A stretch of 64,000 nt of DNA from assembly GCF_003589595.1 (NCBI RefSeq), contig NW_020653900.1, positions 3,494,418 through 3,558,417 on the forward strand, given 5' to 3'. Positions 11,900-21,921 of this stretch are shown piece by piece. Origin of the DNA: Hyposmocoma kahamanoa. Taxonomy: Eukaryota; Arthropoda; Insecta; Lepidoptera; Cosmopterigidae. The stretch's first letter is position 1. The number at the start of each line of letters is the position of its first letter. Under the pieces are notes generated by a model. That model ran no database searches and had not been told where the DNA came from. It was given only the letters and a program-made list of their open reading frames with translations. The position numbers and the translations under genes are program-made.

Positions 11900-12087
11900 G
11901 TAGACCATATAAATATTTCTCCCGGTCCATTAGGACTAGCACGACAGGGCGTGACGTGCGCGAGAGGGACATGAAGCATGAGATCTCTATGCGAGAATAG
12001 CAGTATCTCGCGCTTTATTTAAGAATTGAATCCGAGACCTCTGCGCGGCAGACTAGCATGGTAACCATTCAGCCAAGGAGGCAGTTA
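11900..12087 (-). mobile_element. SINE A copy interrupted by another repeat
   Basis: The head is split. 11900-11937 has TATAAATATTTCTCCCGGTC and 12018-12087 resumes with GAATCCGAGACCTCTGCG, CATGGTAACCATTCAGCCA and GGAGGCAGTTA. The intervening ~80 bp matches 56671-56790, so a second element inserted into this SINE. The B box lies at the break and is destroyed. Confidence 0.7.
11938..12017. repeat. CGACAGGGCG element nested in SINE A
   Basis: CGACAGGGCGTGACGTGCGC, GAGATCTCTATGCGAGAATA and TCTCGCGCTTTAT match 56695-56765 in the same order and orientation. The ends are not sharply defined. A short CpG-rich element; class uncertain. Confidence 0.55.
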
Positions 12088-12301
12088 AAATATGAGAGTA
12101 ATAAAATTAGCAGTTAAAATTCTCTGAATGTAAATAATATAAAGTATTTTAAATTATAACATCAAAAAAGAAAGAGATGGTATTATACTGTTCACATAGC
12201 GTTATTTCTTTCCTGTTTTTAGTAAGGAATAGACAATACTGTGAAATCATTAGTTCTTTCAGTATACATTACTTGGTTGATAGGTTTGTCATGGTACGAA
12301 T

Positions 12302-12604
12302 ATGAGTAAAATTATAATAAGTTTACTTACTATAAGCTTACACGACGGACGCTGCAGAGACACGATGCGTAAATGGGGTTTCAGGGATACTAGTCAAACC
12401 CAATGTGACTGCGGTGCCCCAACACAGTCCATGCAGCACTCACTGTTGTGCCCCTTGTGTCCTAATACCTGTACGAGTGAAGATCTCTACGAGGCCACGG
12501 ACAGCGTAGTCAAATACCATAGCAACGTACTAGTCAGGGTCAATATAGTCCTAAAAGAGCGCCAATATAGTCCTAAAGGAGAAATAGGGCCGAGGATGGG
12601 GTAA
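12302..12604 (+). pseudogene. LINE polymerase C-terminal remnant
   Basis: A 100-codon frame contains GRCRDTMRKWGF, then CDCGAP, QSMQH and CPLCP within about 45 residues. This Cys/His arrangement (C-x-CG ... QSMxH ... CPLC) is a pattern I know from the extreme C-terminus of insect non-LTR retrotransposon polymerases. The reverse transcriptase core is missing. The start codon has no meaning because the element is truncated. The last ~35 codons (VNIVLKERQYSPKG) look like non-LINE sequence and duplicate AATATAGTCCTAAA. Confidence 0.7.
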
Positions 12605-12769
12605 GAAGATGTTTGTAGTTTGTGTCAATCTCATTCTCAATGGATTCATGTATTTATAACATGTATGAAAGGTATACGACCATTACTTCAGATTTTTTTT
12701 ATATATATAACGCGATGGGACGAATAAGAGGTTTAAAGATTCTGCAAACGAAATCGGTCGATAACTTTT

Positions 12770-13213
12770 TAACCGACTTCAAAAAAAGGAGGACTTTCTC
12801 AATTCCACTGTATGTTTTTTTATGTATGTATGTATGTTACACGATAACTCCGGTAAGTATAAACCGATTTTCATGATTATTTTTTTGTTGGAAAAGGGGT
12901 ACCTCCATAGTGGTTACATTTAATTTCACGCATGAAGATTCATTTTTATAAATAGCGGCAAAATTTTATTATAAGGAGCAATTACTTTAATGGTTAATTT
13001 TGCTATTCCCCAATTCAAGTCGTTTTTCTCTCTCTATATACTTTGAGTAGTGACAACCGATTTTTATTATTACCTCCTGTGTCAAGTCCCGTATAGTGGC
13101 GAACTAGGGGATGAATCCGAGTTTGTGCACTTTCCGGTAACCGATTTCAATGAAACTTGGTAATTATATGAAATTCCGCGTATTTTTGAGGTCGGTATTT
13201 TTAGTACTCTGTA
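12770..13213 (+). repeat. Family D element, long version
   Basis: Starts AACCGACTTCAAAAAAAGGA, passes through GTATGTTACACGATAACTCC, TTTTTGTTGGAAAAGG, GAACTAGGGGATGAATCC and GTAACCGATTTCAATGAAAC, and ends TTTTTGAGGTCGGT. The termini are inverted (ACCGACTTCAAAA against TTTTGAGGTCGGT). About 200 bp longer than 35838-36063; the extra middle part near 12945-13080 is not shared. Confidence 0.75.
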
Positions 13214-13690
13214 CTGAGATTATTATGTTTCAAATGGAAGAGTTACAAAATTACACATATAACGGTACACAATTTGTTTAACGTAGTTAACAATTTTTAC
13301 CACTTTTATATTACAAGAGTACTTTTGTGGTATGAGCACATAAGTACCCTTTCCACATTATTAATATATTAATAGTATTGTCAATAACATCAAAAAATAA
13401 TATCAGATTGAATATCTAGGTTCACGAAGTATAACCACACAAGATCGAAATAAAAACGGGCAAGCATTTATCGTGATTTCGTTTACACGAACCGTTTCGA
13501 GCGCTTTTCCTGACCCAGAAGTTTTGCCCCTGTAAAACTTGATTATTTTTCATTTGCAAACTAATCGTCTACAACTTTGTGGCCATTTTGTTTTGGCTTG
13601 TGACGTCACGATTTTTTTCAAGTCTGATGTAAGAGTTTGTCTATGTCATAATTTTATATTTAATCATCATTTACAGCCCGACTCCACCCA
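13214..13690. other. No feature recognised
   Basis: AT-rich DNA without a recognisable open frame or repeat match. Confidence 0.4.
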
Positions 13691-13726
13691 TTGCTGACCT
13701 CCCTTAATATGTGCTATCCACGATTC

Positions 13727-14085
13727 TGCTTCAGTCTCACCAGGGTGTACTGCCGTGCATCGTCCGATATCCATCCGAAACAATTACTGTCAAATAAGTA
13801 AGTAAGTAAGTACTCGACCAAATCAAAAGACAATGTCGAGGATGAAGCTTCATTCGCTTCATACGTCTTTTAATTCGGTAGTAACGCAATACAACGTCAT
13901 CCGAAACAATTATTTTGATGGGTGTTGGACGGATTATGCGAGTAGACCCCCTGTTTACATCAGCGATATTTACATTTCTATGCAACAGCCTAAACACGAT
14001 AGGGCGCGACTTTTGCGAGAAACGATATCGAAGCGTGAGATGATAATGATGATGATATGATAATGATATGATAATATTTATTACG
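13727..14085. repeat. Repeat related to 52525-52690, with simple-sequence tail
   Basis: CATCCGAAACAATTACTGTC, AAATAAGTAAGTAAG, CTCGACCAAAT, GACAATGTCGAGG and TTCATTCGCTTCAT match 52540-52620 in order. The ATCCGAAACAATTA block occurs twice within this copy (about 13775 and 13899). Ends in a GATGATAATGATATGATAAT simple repeat at 14040-14080. The open frames across it (126 and 75 codons) are by-products. Confidence 0.55.
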
Positions 14086-14099
14086 GACAACAGGGATCC

Positions 14100-14950
14100 A
14101 TGAAATGTTAGTAACAAAAATAGCTTATAATTAGGTTAGTACTTAAATTCTACTACAGATTTTGTGGTTGTTATTAAGTGCTGCATCACAGGGCACTCAC
14201 TCCTATCCGCGATAGTCTTCAATAGGCCGTTGCTGCTGCCACGTATTCTGTTTAATAGTGACGCCGACTTCTTCCGTAAGAGTGCCATGAAGTGTCGACG
14301 TGAGCTTTAGCAAACATGGCAGATGCACTACAGAATCGTGGCAGCTGCAGCAGCGTCCTGAAGGCGTTATTACATTGCGAACGCAGGGCTCTGAGCGAGC
14401 TTGGGGTATAGCTGGCCCACAGGGCTCCCGCGTACAGTGGTGTGCAATAGGCTCTAAAAAGAGTGACTTTCACCTCCACCGTACATCGATCAAACCTGCG
14501 AGCCAGCATATTCGCCCTCACCGATAGAGCCCTGCACTCGCGTTCCATGTCCATATAGTCCTTGAGGTCGTCGGCAATATAGTTTTAAAATGTGATACTC
14601 TCTTTAATGGAATTCCATTGAGCATTATAGGCAACAAATTTTCAGGACTCTTCTTGCCGGCAGCCCCAAAGACCATGTACTCAGTCGTTTTGACGTTATA
14701 AATTAGTCCATGCGAGGCAGCATATTTCTCATACTAGAATCAATTTTCTTAATGAACTAATTGATGGCGCGAGCAACACCATGTCATCGGCATAGCTAAT
14801 GTTATTAAGACAAACACCGTCAATAAAGCATCCCACATGAGTGTTGCTGAGTTCACCGATCAGTGCATCCATGTATAAGTTGAACAACTTGGGAGATGTC
14901 AATCTCCCTTGCCTTATTCCACATTCCCCAACATATGCAGTAGAGAGAGC
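14100..14950 (-). mobile_element. Truncated LINE, reverse transcriptase C-terminal part
   Basis: Minus-strand reading gives ISYADDMV (active-site YADD encoded at 14783-14794), then EKYAASHGLIYNVK-TTEYMVFGA, LPIMLNGIPLKRVSHFK, then the 100-codon frame 14252-14554 with RECRALSVRANMLARRF and FRAYCTPLYAGALW. The reading continues after a frameshift as SASLLNRIRGSSNGLLKTIA. Upstream finger motifs are missing and stops interrupt the YADD region. A dead, 5'-truncated non-LTR element with its 3' end near 14100. Confidence 0.85.
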
Positions 14951-16305
14951 ATTACCTCATCTCTCGACATTTGTTTGATATTGCTGTTCTCACTCGTATA
15001 TGTCGCTCCTCGTGCAAGTCTCGTTTTATCTTGCAAGCTGTGTTGCGTTATTCAGGCTTAGGTACCCGAAAATGATGACAAAAAACTGAAACTGAAAATG
15101 AATGATGACAAAAAACTTAATTACTTGTACGCTTAAAGCTCTTTCTCCACTTCACAAATGTCAAGTTCTTGGTACGGCCTCCTTCTACTTGTCAAAAGGC
15201 GTAATTACCTCTGAACTATAATTGACTCCTACACCGAAGCTTATAGTACAAATATTTTTGTATTTAATTGTAATATTTTGAGCTGTAACAGTTGTGAGAA
15301 CGCTTGCCTCCTATGGGGACTTGCTCCGCTAAATCTGTTGGAATTATGTGGGGTTTACTAATTATTATTTGCTTATAACGGTGAAAAAAAAAACACTGTC
15401 ATGAAACTTGCAAGTTGGTACAGGATCATAAAAGGCTAAGTTCAGATGACAATAATTTGACGCGCCTTTTCAGATTGCGCGGTTAGATATTCATACATTT
15501 TATATACTTTCGTACTTGTAGACGTGTGGTATCCCAAACTTGCGTTGACTCTGACGTGGTAAACTATGACCTAAAACCCTTATTTCGAATGTATTTTTGA
15601 GTGCCAGTCAATATTGAACCTTAAGTCGTTACGATGTGGTATTAAATTTGCAACTATTTGTGTTCTTATAGGCCAATTCAAACTTCACCATCAGATCAAC
15701 TTAAAATGGTCAGCGTAGTCAAGTATTTTGCCACGATGAATTCCGTATGAACATGAACTAAAATTTAGTAATAAATTACGACGACATCCTGTCAACAACA
15801 CTTTACACTTGAGTGTCTTATAGTAAGTAGTATAAAGTTGAGTTTAATTTAGTGCAAAGGGAGATGCGTCATTCTGCGCATTGATAGCGTTCCAACGAAA
15901 TGGGCAACTACATAATAAATGCATGTCGTGTCGTCTTCACACGTAAATATAACTCGAGTTTTCGAATTAATCGCTTAATCGAATATTCTAGAACGAAGAA
16001 GTTTTGAAAAGGGCGCACCTCGAATCAATTTTTGAACCGTTCGATAAAGAAAACTATACAGCGAATGAGATAACTGCAACCGAATTACTTCGTCAGAATT
16101 TATAATTGTTCTTATATGGTGCCAATTTCTAAACGAAGTCTAGTTAGTGCATCATCCAATGTGCGTGAATCTCCTATAATGAGTCAGTTTAGACTATAGT
16201 CCTCTTGGCCAATGTGGATTAGGACTGACACGTTTTCCAATGACTGTCCACATTCTTTGAGATAAAGTCTTCATCACCGCTAGCGAGAGGTATTGCTTCT
16301 TCTTT
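14951..16305. other. No feature recognised
   Basis: About 1.35 kb. It contains a duplicated ATGATGACAAAAAACT (15071 and 15102) and poly(A). No gene or shared repeat was recognised. Confidence 0.4.
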
Positions 16306-16309
16306 TTAT

Positions 16310-16440
16310 GGTAAAAATATTTGTCAATCGGCGTAAGGTACTCGCCGATTGTTACCCAGGTTACGCCAGACGTATAGGTAAGGAACGGTACGTAAGGGTA
16401 AGTCGTGCGGGGTGGCTCCTTACGAGGTATTGCAACAAAA
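16310..16440 (+). repeat. Two-copy repeat (with 8437-8575)
   Basis: TTTGTCAATCGGCGTAAGGT, CTCGCCGATTGTTACCCAGG, TACGCCAGACGTATAGG and GTCGTGCGGGGTGGCTCCTT parallel the 8.4 kb copy on the same strand, with a short internal duplication (GGTAAGGAACGGTACGTAAG). Confidence 0.6.
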
Positions 16441-16804
16441 AATTATAGCCGAAATGAGTCTATGTGACGTGCAAGGAATAATTTTAACATTTGTACTTCC
16501 TTTGATCTGGTTCTTTTCAATACGAGTGAGGAGAGTACTAAGTGGGCATTTCTTTGACTCATAGTGAGGCTTGCAACTGCGGTTGTAGTTTTGGTTTACG
16601 TATTTAAATTGTGCATTCTTATATTATGTTTCTATTTGTGAGAATCTGTATTTGGCTCTCAGTTGTTACTACATAATTATATTATTACATAAGTTAGTTT
16701 TAAGCTGTTGGTCTTCCTTTAAGATAAATAAATATATAAAAATAAAAATAATTAAAAAAATCACAAATATACTTAGTTTATACATTAGAGTTAGAGTATT
16801 GAAA

Positions 16805-17005
16805 TGGTTACAAACACGCGATTGCATAGCTACACTTGCGATTTATAGGCGATTGAATCGAAACAAACGCGCGACTGCATCGATACAAACGCACGATCGC
16901 GTCGATACAAACGCGTGATTGCATTAATACAATTGCTTAGAAATCCCAAGTGCGGCGATGCAATTGTGCGTTTGTATCGATGCAGTCACGCGCTTGCATC
17001 GCTGC
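16805..17005. repeat. CpG-rich MITE, family H copy 1
   Basis: A chain of diverged ~20-bp units of the type GACTGCATCGATACAAACGC (16870-16925) is followed by the inverted version GTTTGTATCGATGCAGTCAC (16971-16990). The whole can fold back on itself. The same units occur at 37180-37400 and 52110-52800. It is richer in CpG than its AT-rich flanks. Confidence 0.6.
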
Positions 17006-17485
17006 TAAAAGTCACAGATATTCGAAACGTCAAATCATCTCCTCTCAAGTCAGCTGTCATTTGTTTGAGCAATACGAGTAATGAATAACGGGCGCAAAAT
17101 CGATAACAAAATTTTCAATATAAGCTCAAGTAGACTTTTTTAGATTCTCTAACGCTCGTTACAAAACGATCACTTTAGAATTCAACTCCGAAAATCGAAA
17201 TTCTGAAAAGGTGTGCGGAATAAGTAACATCGTGTTTCCAGTCATTTATATTTTATTAACCCTAAAACCGTTGGGTTTCAGATCTGAGATATTTATGAGA
17301 AAGGGCCTGGAGGTTGATTCTCATATGCCGTGACATTTTCATGGTTTACAAATAATGTAGCATCCTCAAAGTCAAAGGTAAAGTCACAAAAACTTCACAT
17401 CGAAGTCACAAGATTTTGAAATCTTTAAAACAACGTTCATTTTTATACTTTGTTTCTGGACTTTTCTTTAATTTAAGATACTATG
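17006..17485. other. No feature recognised
   Basis: AT-rich spacer without gene or shared repeat. Confidence 0.4.
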
Positions 17486-17489
17486 ATTA

Positions 17490-17610
17490 TTAATACAAAG
17501 ATTGAACATAAAGAAAAATTTCTTCGGTCTGACAAGTCTATATCGACTGTGAACTGGCAATCGGTACTATCTCAATTTTGACAGCTTATCAGGATGAAGA
17601 AAAAGAAAGT
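17490..17610. repeat. SINE B tail fragment plus a block shared with the long foldback
   Basis: TTATTAATACAAAGATTGAA then AAATTTCTTCGGTC is SINE B tail on the minus strand. It runs into TATCGACTGTGAACTGGCAA, then TCGGTACTATCTCAATTTTG and AGGATGAAGAAAAA. That second block matches 38037-38103 inside the loop of the 37.4 kb foldback element. Confidence 0.55.
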
Positions 17611-17891
17611 TTGCGTCATCACATGCACATCACAAAACTTAACATGTGTTCATTCCACATTTTATAAGACTGGCTATTTTTTTTTGCTGTTTTTTTTTAT
17701 TTGCTTAATGCTAACTTTGACTATTTATGTAGTAGTTTAACTTTACCACAAAATTTTTGTTATGGGTTTACCTACTTTGGGCACCAGTCTTCCACAATAG
17801 AAAGGATACACTGTATTTTATGTACCTAGATATAAGTTTCACTGTAAAAGAGAATAAATACATTATTATTATTATTATTACTGTTACTGTC

Positions 17892-18093
17892 TGCCTCCGT
17901 GGCCGAACGGTTACCATGCCGGACTGCCACGCAGAGGTCCTAGGTTCGATTTCCGGGTCGGGAGAAGTATTTGTATGGCCTACATTTATTTCTCTCGTGA
18001 GTTTGGGTGTAATTTGTGGTTGTCTATGTGTGTGTCCATGGCACCCGCGACACAGGGTTTCCCTAGTGCGGGGCTATGTTGAGTGTGTGCGTT
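17892..18093 (+). mobile_element. SINE A, full-length copy
   Basis: Head TGCCTCCGTGGCCGAACGGT has A box TGGCCGAACGG at 17900-17910 and B box GGTTCGATTTCC near 17943. The ACTGCCACGCAG segment resembles the anticodon arm of tRNA-Gly(GCC). The body CTCGTGAGTTTGGGTGTAAT and CACCCGCGACACAGGGTTTC follows, ending TTGAGTGTGTGCG and an ATT tail. An ATT run also precedes it at 17860-17882. This is the best reference copy in the window. It is a SINE rather than a tRNA gene because the acceptor stem does not pair. Confidence 0.9.
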
Positions 18094-18310
18094 ATTATTA
18101 TATTATTATTATTATTATATTATTACTGTTACTGCTACTGCTATTGCTACTGCTACTGCCACTGGTACTGCTACTGCTACTGCTACTGCTACTGCTACGT
18201 CTACTGCTACATCTACTGCTACGGCTACTGCTGCTGCTCCTGCTACTGTTACTGCTACTGCTACTTCTACTGCTACTGCTACTGCTACTGTTATTATTAC
18301 TATTATTATT
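18094..18310 (+). repeat. ATT tail expanding into a TACTGC microsatellite
   Basis: The SINE A ATT tail runs directly into about 180 bp of imperfect (TACTGC)n with TATTGC, TACGTC, TACATC and TACTTC variants, then returns to ATTATT. Overlapping frames give poly-Leu, Cys-Tyr and Thr-Ala polypeptides, which are translation by-products and not genes. Confidence 0.9.
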
Positions 18311-18334
18311 ATTTGCTCTATACTGGCATACAGA

Positions 18335-18410
18335 CGCAGGCAGGTTCGATTTCTGTCAGATCGAAGAAATTGTTGTGTTCGATCTTTGTATTAATAAATA
18401 AATTATAACA
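18335..18410 (+). mobile_element. SINE B fragment
   Basis: GACGCAGGCAGGTTCGATTT is a degraded B-box region; it is followed by AGATCGAAGAAATTGTTGTG, TTCGATCTTTGTATTAATAA and TTATAACAAAA. The A box is missing. It directly follows the microsatellite. Confidence 0.6.
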
Positions 18411-18850
18411 AAATGTTGGAGTAATTTCCCAAAAGGTAAATTGATAGTAAAATATCATTTACATTTCACACTTTTGTTTGGGAGCGTAAAAATACAGATT
18501 TTGTTATTTGGCAAGTCCGATTTTTTATTCAGGCAAACGATTTGTAAAAAGTGTCTTAATGCAGTGTTACTTTTAAAAATAAAATAAATCCATTACGTGA
18601 AATTTGCTGTCATCAACATTTAAAGCAATGGCCGTCCATATGGCGTATGACACGTCGTATAAATCAAACGGATTATTTTTTTACAAAATTAAACGTTGTC
18701 CGGAGGGTATTCATTGAAATAGGTAATTGATGGCAACGAAATGCATCATTGTGTCATTTTAGTTTCATTAGTCAAATTAATGTCAATATTTTGCCATTAT
18801 ATCTAAAGAGAATAACGTTTTTATGTCTATTATAATTTTGAAATAACTTC
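18411..18850. other. No feature recognised
   Basis: AT-rich spacer with no gene-like frame. Confidence 0.4.
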
Positions 18851-18852
18851 TG

Positions 18853-18940
18853 AGGCTCGATTCCCACTGTGTCTGATCAGTGGCTGCATGGAAGTGAATT
18901 TATGTCAATTATATGACATACAAACTAGATGCGAGTAAAA
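18853..18940. repeat. Internally deleted family N relative
   Basis: GAGGCTCGATTCCCACTGTG then ATGGAAGTGAATTTATG, GTCAATTATATGACATACAA and ACTAGATGCGAGTA follow the order of family N read on the minus strand (2955 back to 2840), with the centre missing. Confidence 0.4.
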
Positions 18941-19120
18941 AAACAGATCACGCAGTCTCTAGCCTTCTATTCCATCCTTTACACGTCCATCATACGATTC
19001 TGAGAATAATTTAAAAATTCTCTTCTTTTTTTGAAAAAAAAAAAAATCTGAGAAAAATTGTTTGCGTTCGACATTACCACGTGTCTACGACATTTTTCTT
19101 ATATGACGCGCACTCTACGA

Positions 19121-19146
19121 ACGAGAGCAGTTAAGCCTGCTCTCGT
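19121..19146. repeat. Short perfect hairpin
   Basis: ACGAGAGCAG and CTGCTCTCGT are perfect 10-bp arms around a 6-nt loop (TTAAGC). There is no T run after it. Function unknown; such stems occur by chance occasionally at this scale. Confidence 0.4.
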
Positions 19147-19339
19147 ACAGAGATTAGGTACGTTTATAACAGGCAATCAGTTTGGTCGTTCAGTTTCAAA
19201 GTAGTATTGAAAGACGAAAACAGGCAATATAAATGACATATATGGTTTAGCGTTGGGTAGTCTTCTAAATATTATTTTATCTATGAGATTTGATACTATG
19301 AGTTTTATTAAATATATCTGCGACCGGACGGACATAAGG

Positions 19340-19615
19340 TACGCCTGGTGGTAAGCGACACGCCTATCCATAACAGTTGCATAGCCACTCAGAGTTTTAA
19401 ATTGTTACAACCTTATAGGCACTGCTACTGTGCCCGTCACCTTGAGACTGGAGTTGACAAGTCCGATGTGCCTGTAATTTCACCAGCACCCTTACCCTTC
19501 TAAACCGGAAAGCAGAAATGCTCACATTATTGTTTGGCTGCAGAAATAGGTAAGGTTGCAGTAGTTTCCTGGACGAAATCTTTCACTGCTAAAAAGAGCT
19601 CTGCTGATACTAAAA
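19340..19615 (-). repeat. Family C repeat, copy 5
   Basis: Full-length: GCCTGGTGGTAAGCGACACG, AACAGTTGCATAGCCACTCA, TACTGTGCCCGTCACCTTGA, GTGCCTGTAATTTCACCAGC, GCAGAAATGCTCACATT and GGACGAAATCTTTCACTGCT. Near-complete and useful for building a consensus. Confidence 0.85.
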
Positions 19616-19627
19616 TATCTACTATTT

Positions 19628-19735
19628 TTTCGTGATATTAAGCGAAAAATCTTATCGCCCTGGGACATAAGTTGACGTGTCCCACTCCCATGTTCCTGTA
19701 ATTTCACCGAAACCTGTAACGGCCCCAATTAGATC
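19628..19735 (-). repeat. Family C repeat, deleted copy 6
   Basis: Starts CGTGATATTAAGCG and has GGGACATAAGTTGACGTGTC and TTCCTGTAATTTCACCG. The centre and the GAGCTC end are missing. It sits in tandem behind copy 5 on the same strand. Confidence 0.6.
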
Positions 19736-20159
19736 TGAAACAAAAAAAAGTTTATTTTCCAGCATTTTCTGTATTCAATTTGAATTATATTTTCTAATAT
19801 ATACATGAATATTGTTTCAGGTAAAACAATGCAGTTTTCATTTGAACACCATGCAAACAAAAGAGGTAAGTCGGTCAGATAATCTGTTTCAAAGTTCATT
19901 GTTCGTATCAATGCTGAACCACGCTATTTATTAACATACGTCAAAATATCCAATATTTCTTTCTCTCTTTGAAATTGGTTTTGGTTTATTCGAAAAGGTT
20001 TTTATGTATGTTTTTAGGTACTTTAAACCATGGGTTAAACTTAAAAACATGAGATTAATGACGGCTTTTCAATGATGAATGTCAAAGTCAATGAATCATT
20101 TATTCCATAATGCATTTATTATTATTTATATTTCTTATATTCCATAGGTAAAATAAATT

Positions 20160-21215
20160 TGCACTTGAAAACATCACGTTTAAGCTACTGGTCGATCACA
20201 ACGCTACTTCCCTGAGAGGAACGAACAGGAAACTCTAGGGATTGCTCTTTTCAAATAAACTTAAATGCTATGGAATAAATACATAAATACACTTTGAATC
20301 ATAATTGTGTGGAATCTGGACTTTTGTTGTCTTTCCATACTTCTTTATTTAACACTTACTCTTCTATTTTATAACATGACTTCTCAATTAAAATACTTTT
20401 AATGTCATTTTTAAACTTAGGGAATGATAACCGTAATATATACTCCGGAATCTTATTGTAAAAACGTACTATACAGTTCCCCATAAAAGAATCATTTACC
20501 TTAGGTAAACGAAATCGTGGTATCATAAGCTTCGACTTAGCTCTAAGGTTAATATTATGCATATCTTCTTTCTTAATTAATTTATGTATATTTTTACGGG
20601 CATACAAAATATTTGTGTAAATGTACTGTGATGCCACAGTCATGATACTAGTCTCCTTAAACTTTTCTCTGAGAGAAACCCGATAAACTGTACACAGAAC
20701 GAATCGCTCGTTTTTGCAACACAAATATCGTTTGTATATCTGCCGCTTTACCCCACATGAGAATCCCGTAGAACATTATACTATGGAAGAAACTAATGTA
20801 AACTCGTCTAGCAGTAGCAACATAAATAAACTCGAGTATTCTACGGACTGTGCATGCTGCAGAGCTTAATCTGCTGGTTAAGGAAGATATATGTGGAAAC
20901 CATTCAAGTTTACTATCTAAAGTCACTCCCATAAAGACAGATTTAATAACAATATGTAACTTTTCTCCATTTATTTTTATGATTGGACTAGTCGAATTTA
21001 CATTAGGTAATTCAAATTTAACACACTTCCTCTTCTTTGCATTGAGCAATAAATTGTTAACATTAAACCAACAAACTACCTTTGAACGAGTATCTGTATT
21101 ATCATAGTTAATGTGATGTCTGTCTGTTTTAAAAATCAAGGATGTGTCGTCAGCAAATAATACTGTTTCCCAAAGGTCCTTAACAAAGAATGGTAGATCA
21201 TTAATATAAATGATC
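20160..21215 (-). mobile_element. LINE remnant: RT active site to 3' UTR
   Basis: Reading the minus strand: [14 protein letters not shown], then VLFADDTSLIFKTD with the active-site FADD encoded at 21146-21157. Next come FNVNNLLLNAKK, FMGVTLDSKL and a SIMFYGILMWG-type motif, then FVLQKRAIRSVYSL. A frameshift near 20690 leads to VNDSFMGNCIVRFYNKIPEY and ends YKIEE-stop at about 20356. The 3' UTR (20160-20350) is shared with 34065-34200. A 5'-truncated, frameshifted non-LTR element of the Jockey/CR1 type. Confidence 0.85.
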
Positions 21216-21219
21216 TACC

Positions 21220-21267
21220 ATGTAATATGACTTTTCAATCAAAATATTTTTAATGTAGTTAACTTGG
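21220..21267 (-). mobile_element. Second LINE 3' fragment abutting the first
   Basis: GTAATATGACTTTTCAATCA and the following ~28 bp repeat 20371-20418, encoding [14 protein letters not shown] against NDIKSILIEKSCYK. So the extreme C-terminus of a second copy lies just upstream of the 20.2 kb LINE in the same orientation. The junction makes an accidental palindrome (GGTAGATCAT against ATGATCTACC). Confidence 0.65.
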
Positions 21268-21430
21268 GAACGCACGCACTCACGCACGCATGCACGAACG
21301 CACGCACGCACGCACGCACGCACACGCATGCACGCACGCACACACACGCACACAGACGTACACACACGCACACACGCACACACGCACACACACACGCGCG
21401 CGCACGCACGCACGCACGCACACACACAAA
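21268..21430 (+). repeat. ACGC/ACAC microsatellite
   Basis: About 160 bp of (CGCA)n with ACAC and CGCGCG variants. It makes long Cys-Val-Arg and Thr-His open frames on both strands that are not genes. It lies between the LINE fragment and a SINE B copy. Confidence 0.95.
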
Positions 21431-21438
21431 ATTCGTTG

Positions 21439-21562
21439 GGTCCGTTGGTAAATTCCGTGGCTTAGTTGATATTGCGTCTGACACGGTATGCAAGAAGACG
21501 TCGGTTCGAATCCGACCGGATCGAAGGATTTTTTTCTGAGTGTTCGATCTTTGTAATAATGA
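21439..21562 (+). mobile_element. SINE B, head copy
   Basis: A box TGGCTTAGTTGA at 21458-21469 and B box GGTTCGAATCC at 21503-21513, then CGACCGGATCGAAGGATTTT and TGTTCGATCTTTGTAATAAT. Spacing is normal for a Pol III internal promoter. The body after TTTGTAATAAT is not shared. Confidence 0.8.
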
Positions 21563-21887
21563 TTCAATTTGTTTTGTTAGTTCATATACATATTTCAATT
21601 TTGTTTTGTTTTTCACTATTGTATAACCTTAACCTTAAACTTAATTTTAACCTCTACAATCATAGTATTAAGAGAAAGAGAAAGTTGTCTGTGGTGAGAG
21701 ACCTGGTGCTTGGTATCCTATATTGCAAGCTTCTGCTTAGTTTAGATACCAGCCTTTTGTAAAAATAATATAAACATAATTTTTGTCTATCTTATATTCG
21801 GTTCATGTTCAGTTGTTATGTTTGTGGAGAGAAATACAGATTCTTACAAAAAAAAAACTGGAACGCAGAAATAAACTAACTTGAACT

Positions 21888-21921
21888 AACTCTTTGACAA
21901 GGAGTTCTACTGCTACTAAAT
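21888..21921 (-). repeat. Family C terminal scrap
   Basis: AACTCTTTGACAAGGAGTTC and TACTGCTACTAAA are the terminal ~34 bp of family C on its own. Confidence 0.5.

Noticed and set aside
11626..11979. 117-codon minus-strand frame
   Set aside because: It is a translation of the SINE A copies.
13737..14117. 126-codon minus-strand frame
   Set aside because: It runs through a dispersed repeat and a simple GATGAT repeat; the opposite strand has a matching shadow frame.
16805..17005. CRISPR-like alternation of short units
   Set aside because: The units are diverged, contiguous and partly inverted, with no spacers, and the DNA is eukaryotic.
17892..17966. Possible real tRNA-Gly gene at the SINE A heads
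   Set aside because: The A and B boxes and an anticodon-like GCC are present, but the acceptor stem does not pair and each copy continues into the same SINE body.
17757..18401. Longest open frames after the LINE (214, 110 and 103 codons), rich in Leu, Cys-Tyr or Thr-Ala
   Set aside because: They are translations of SINE A and the TACTGC microsatellite in three frames.
21201..21616. Cys/Val/Arg-rich and Thr/His-rich frames on both strands
   Set aside because: Products of the ACGC microsatellite; every frame stays open because the repeat lacks stops.
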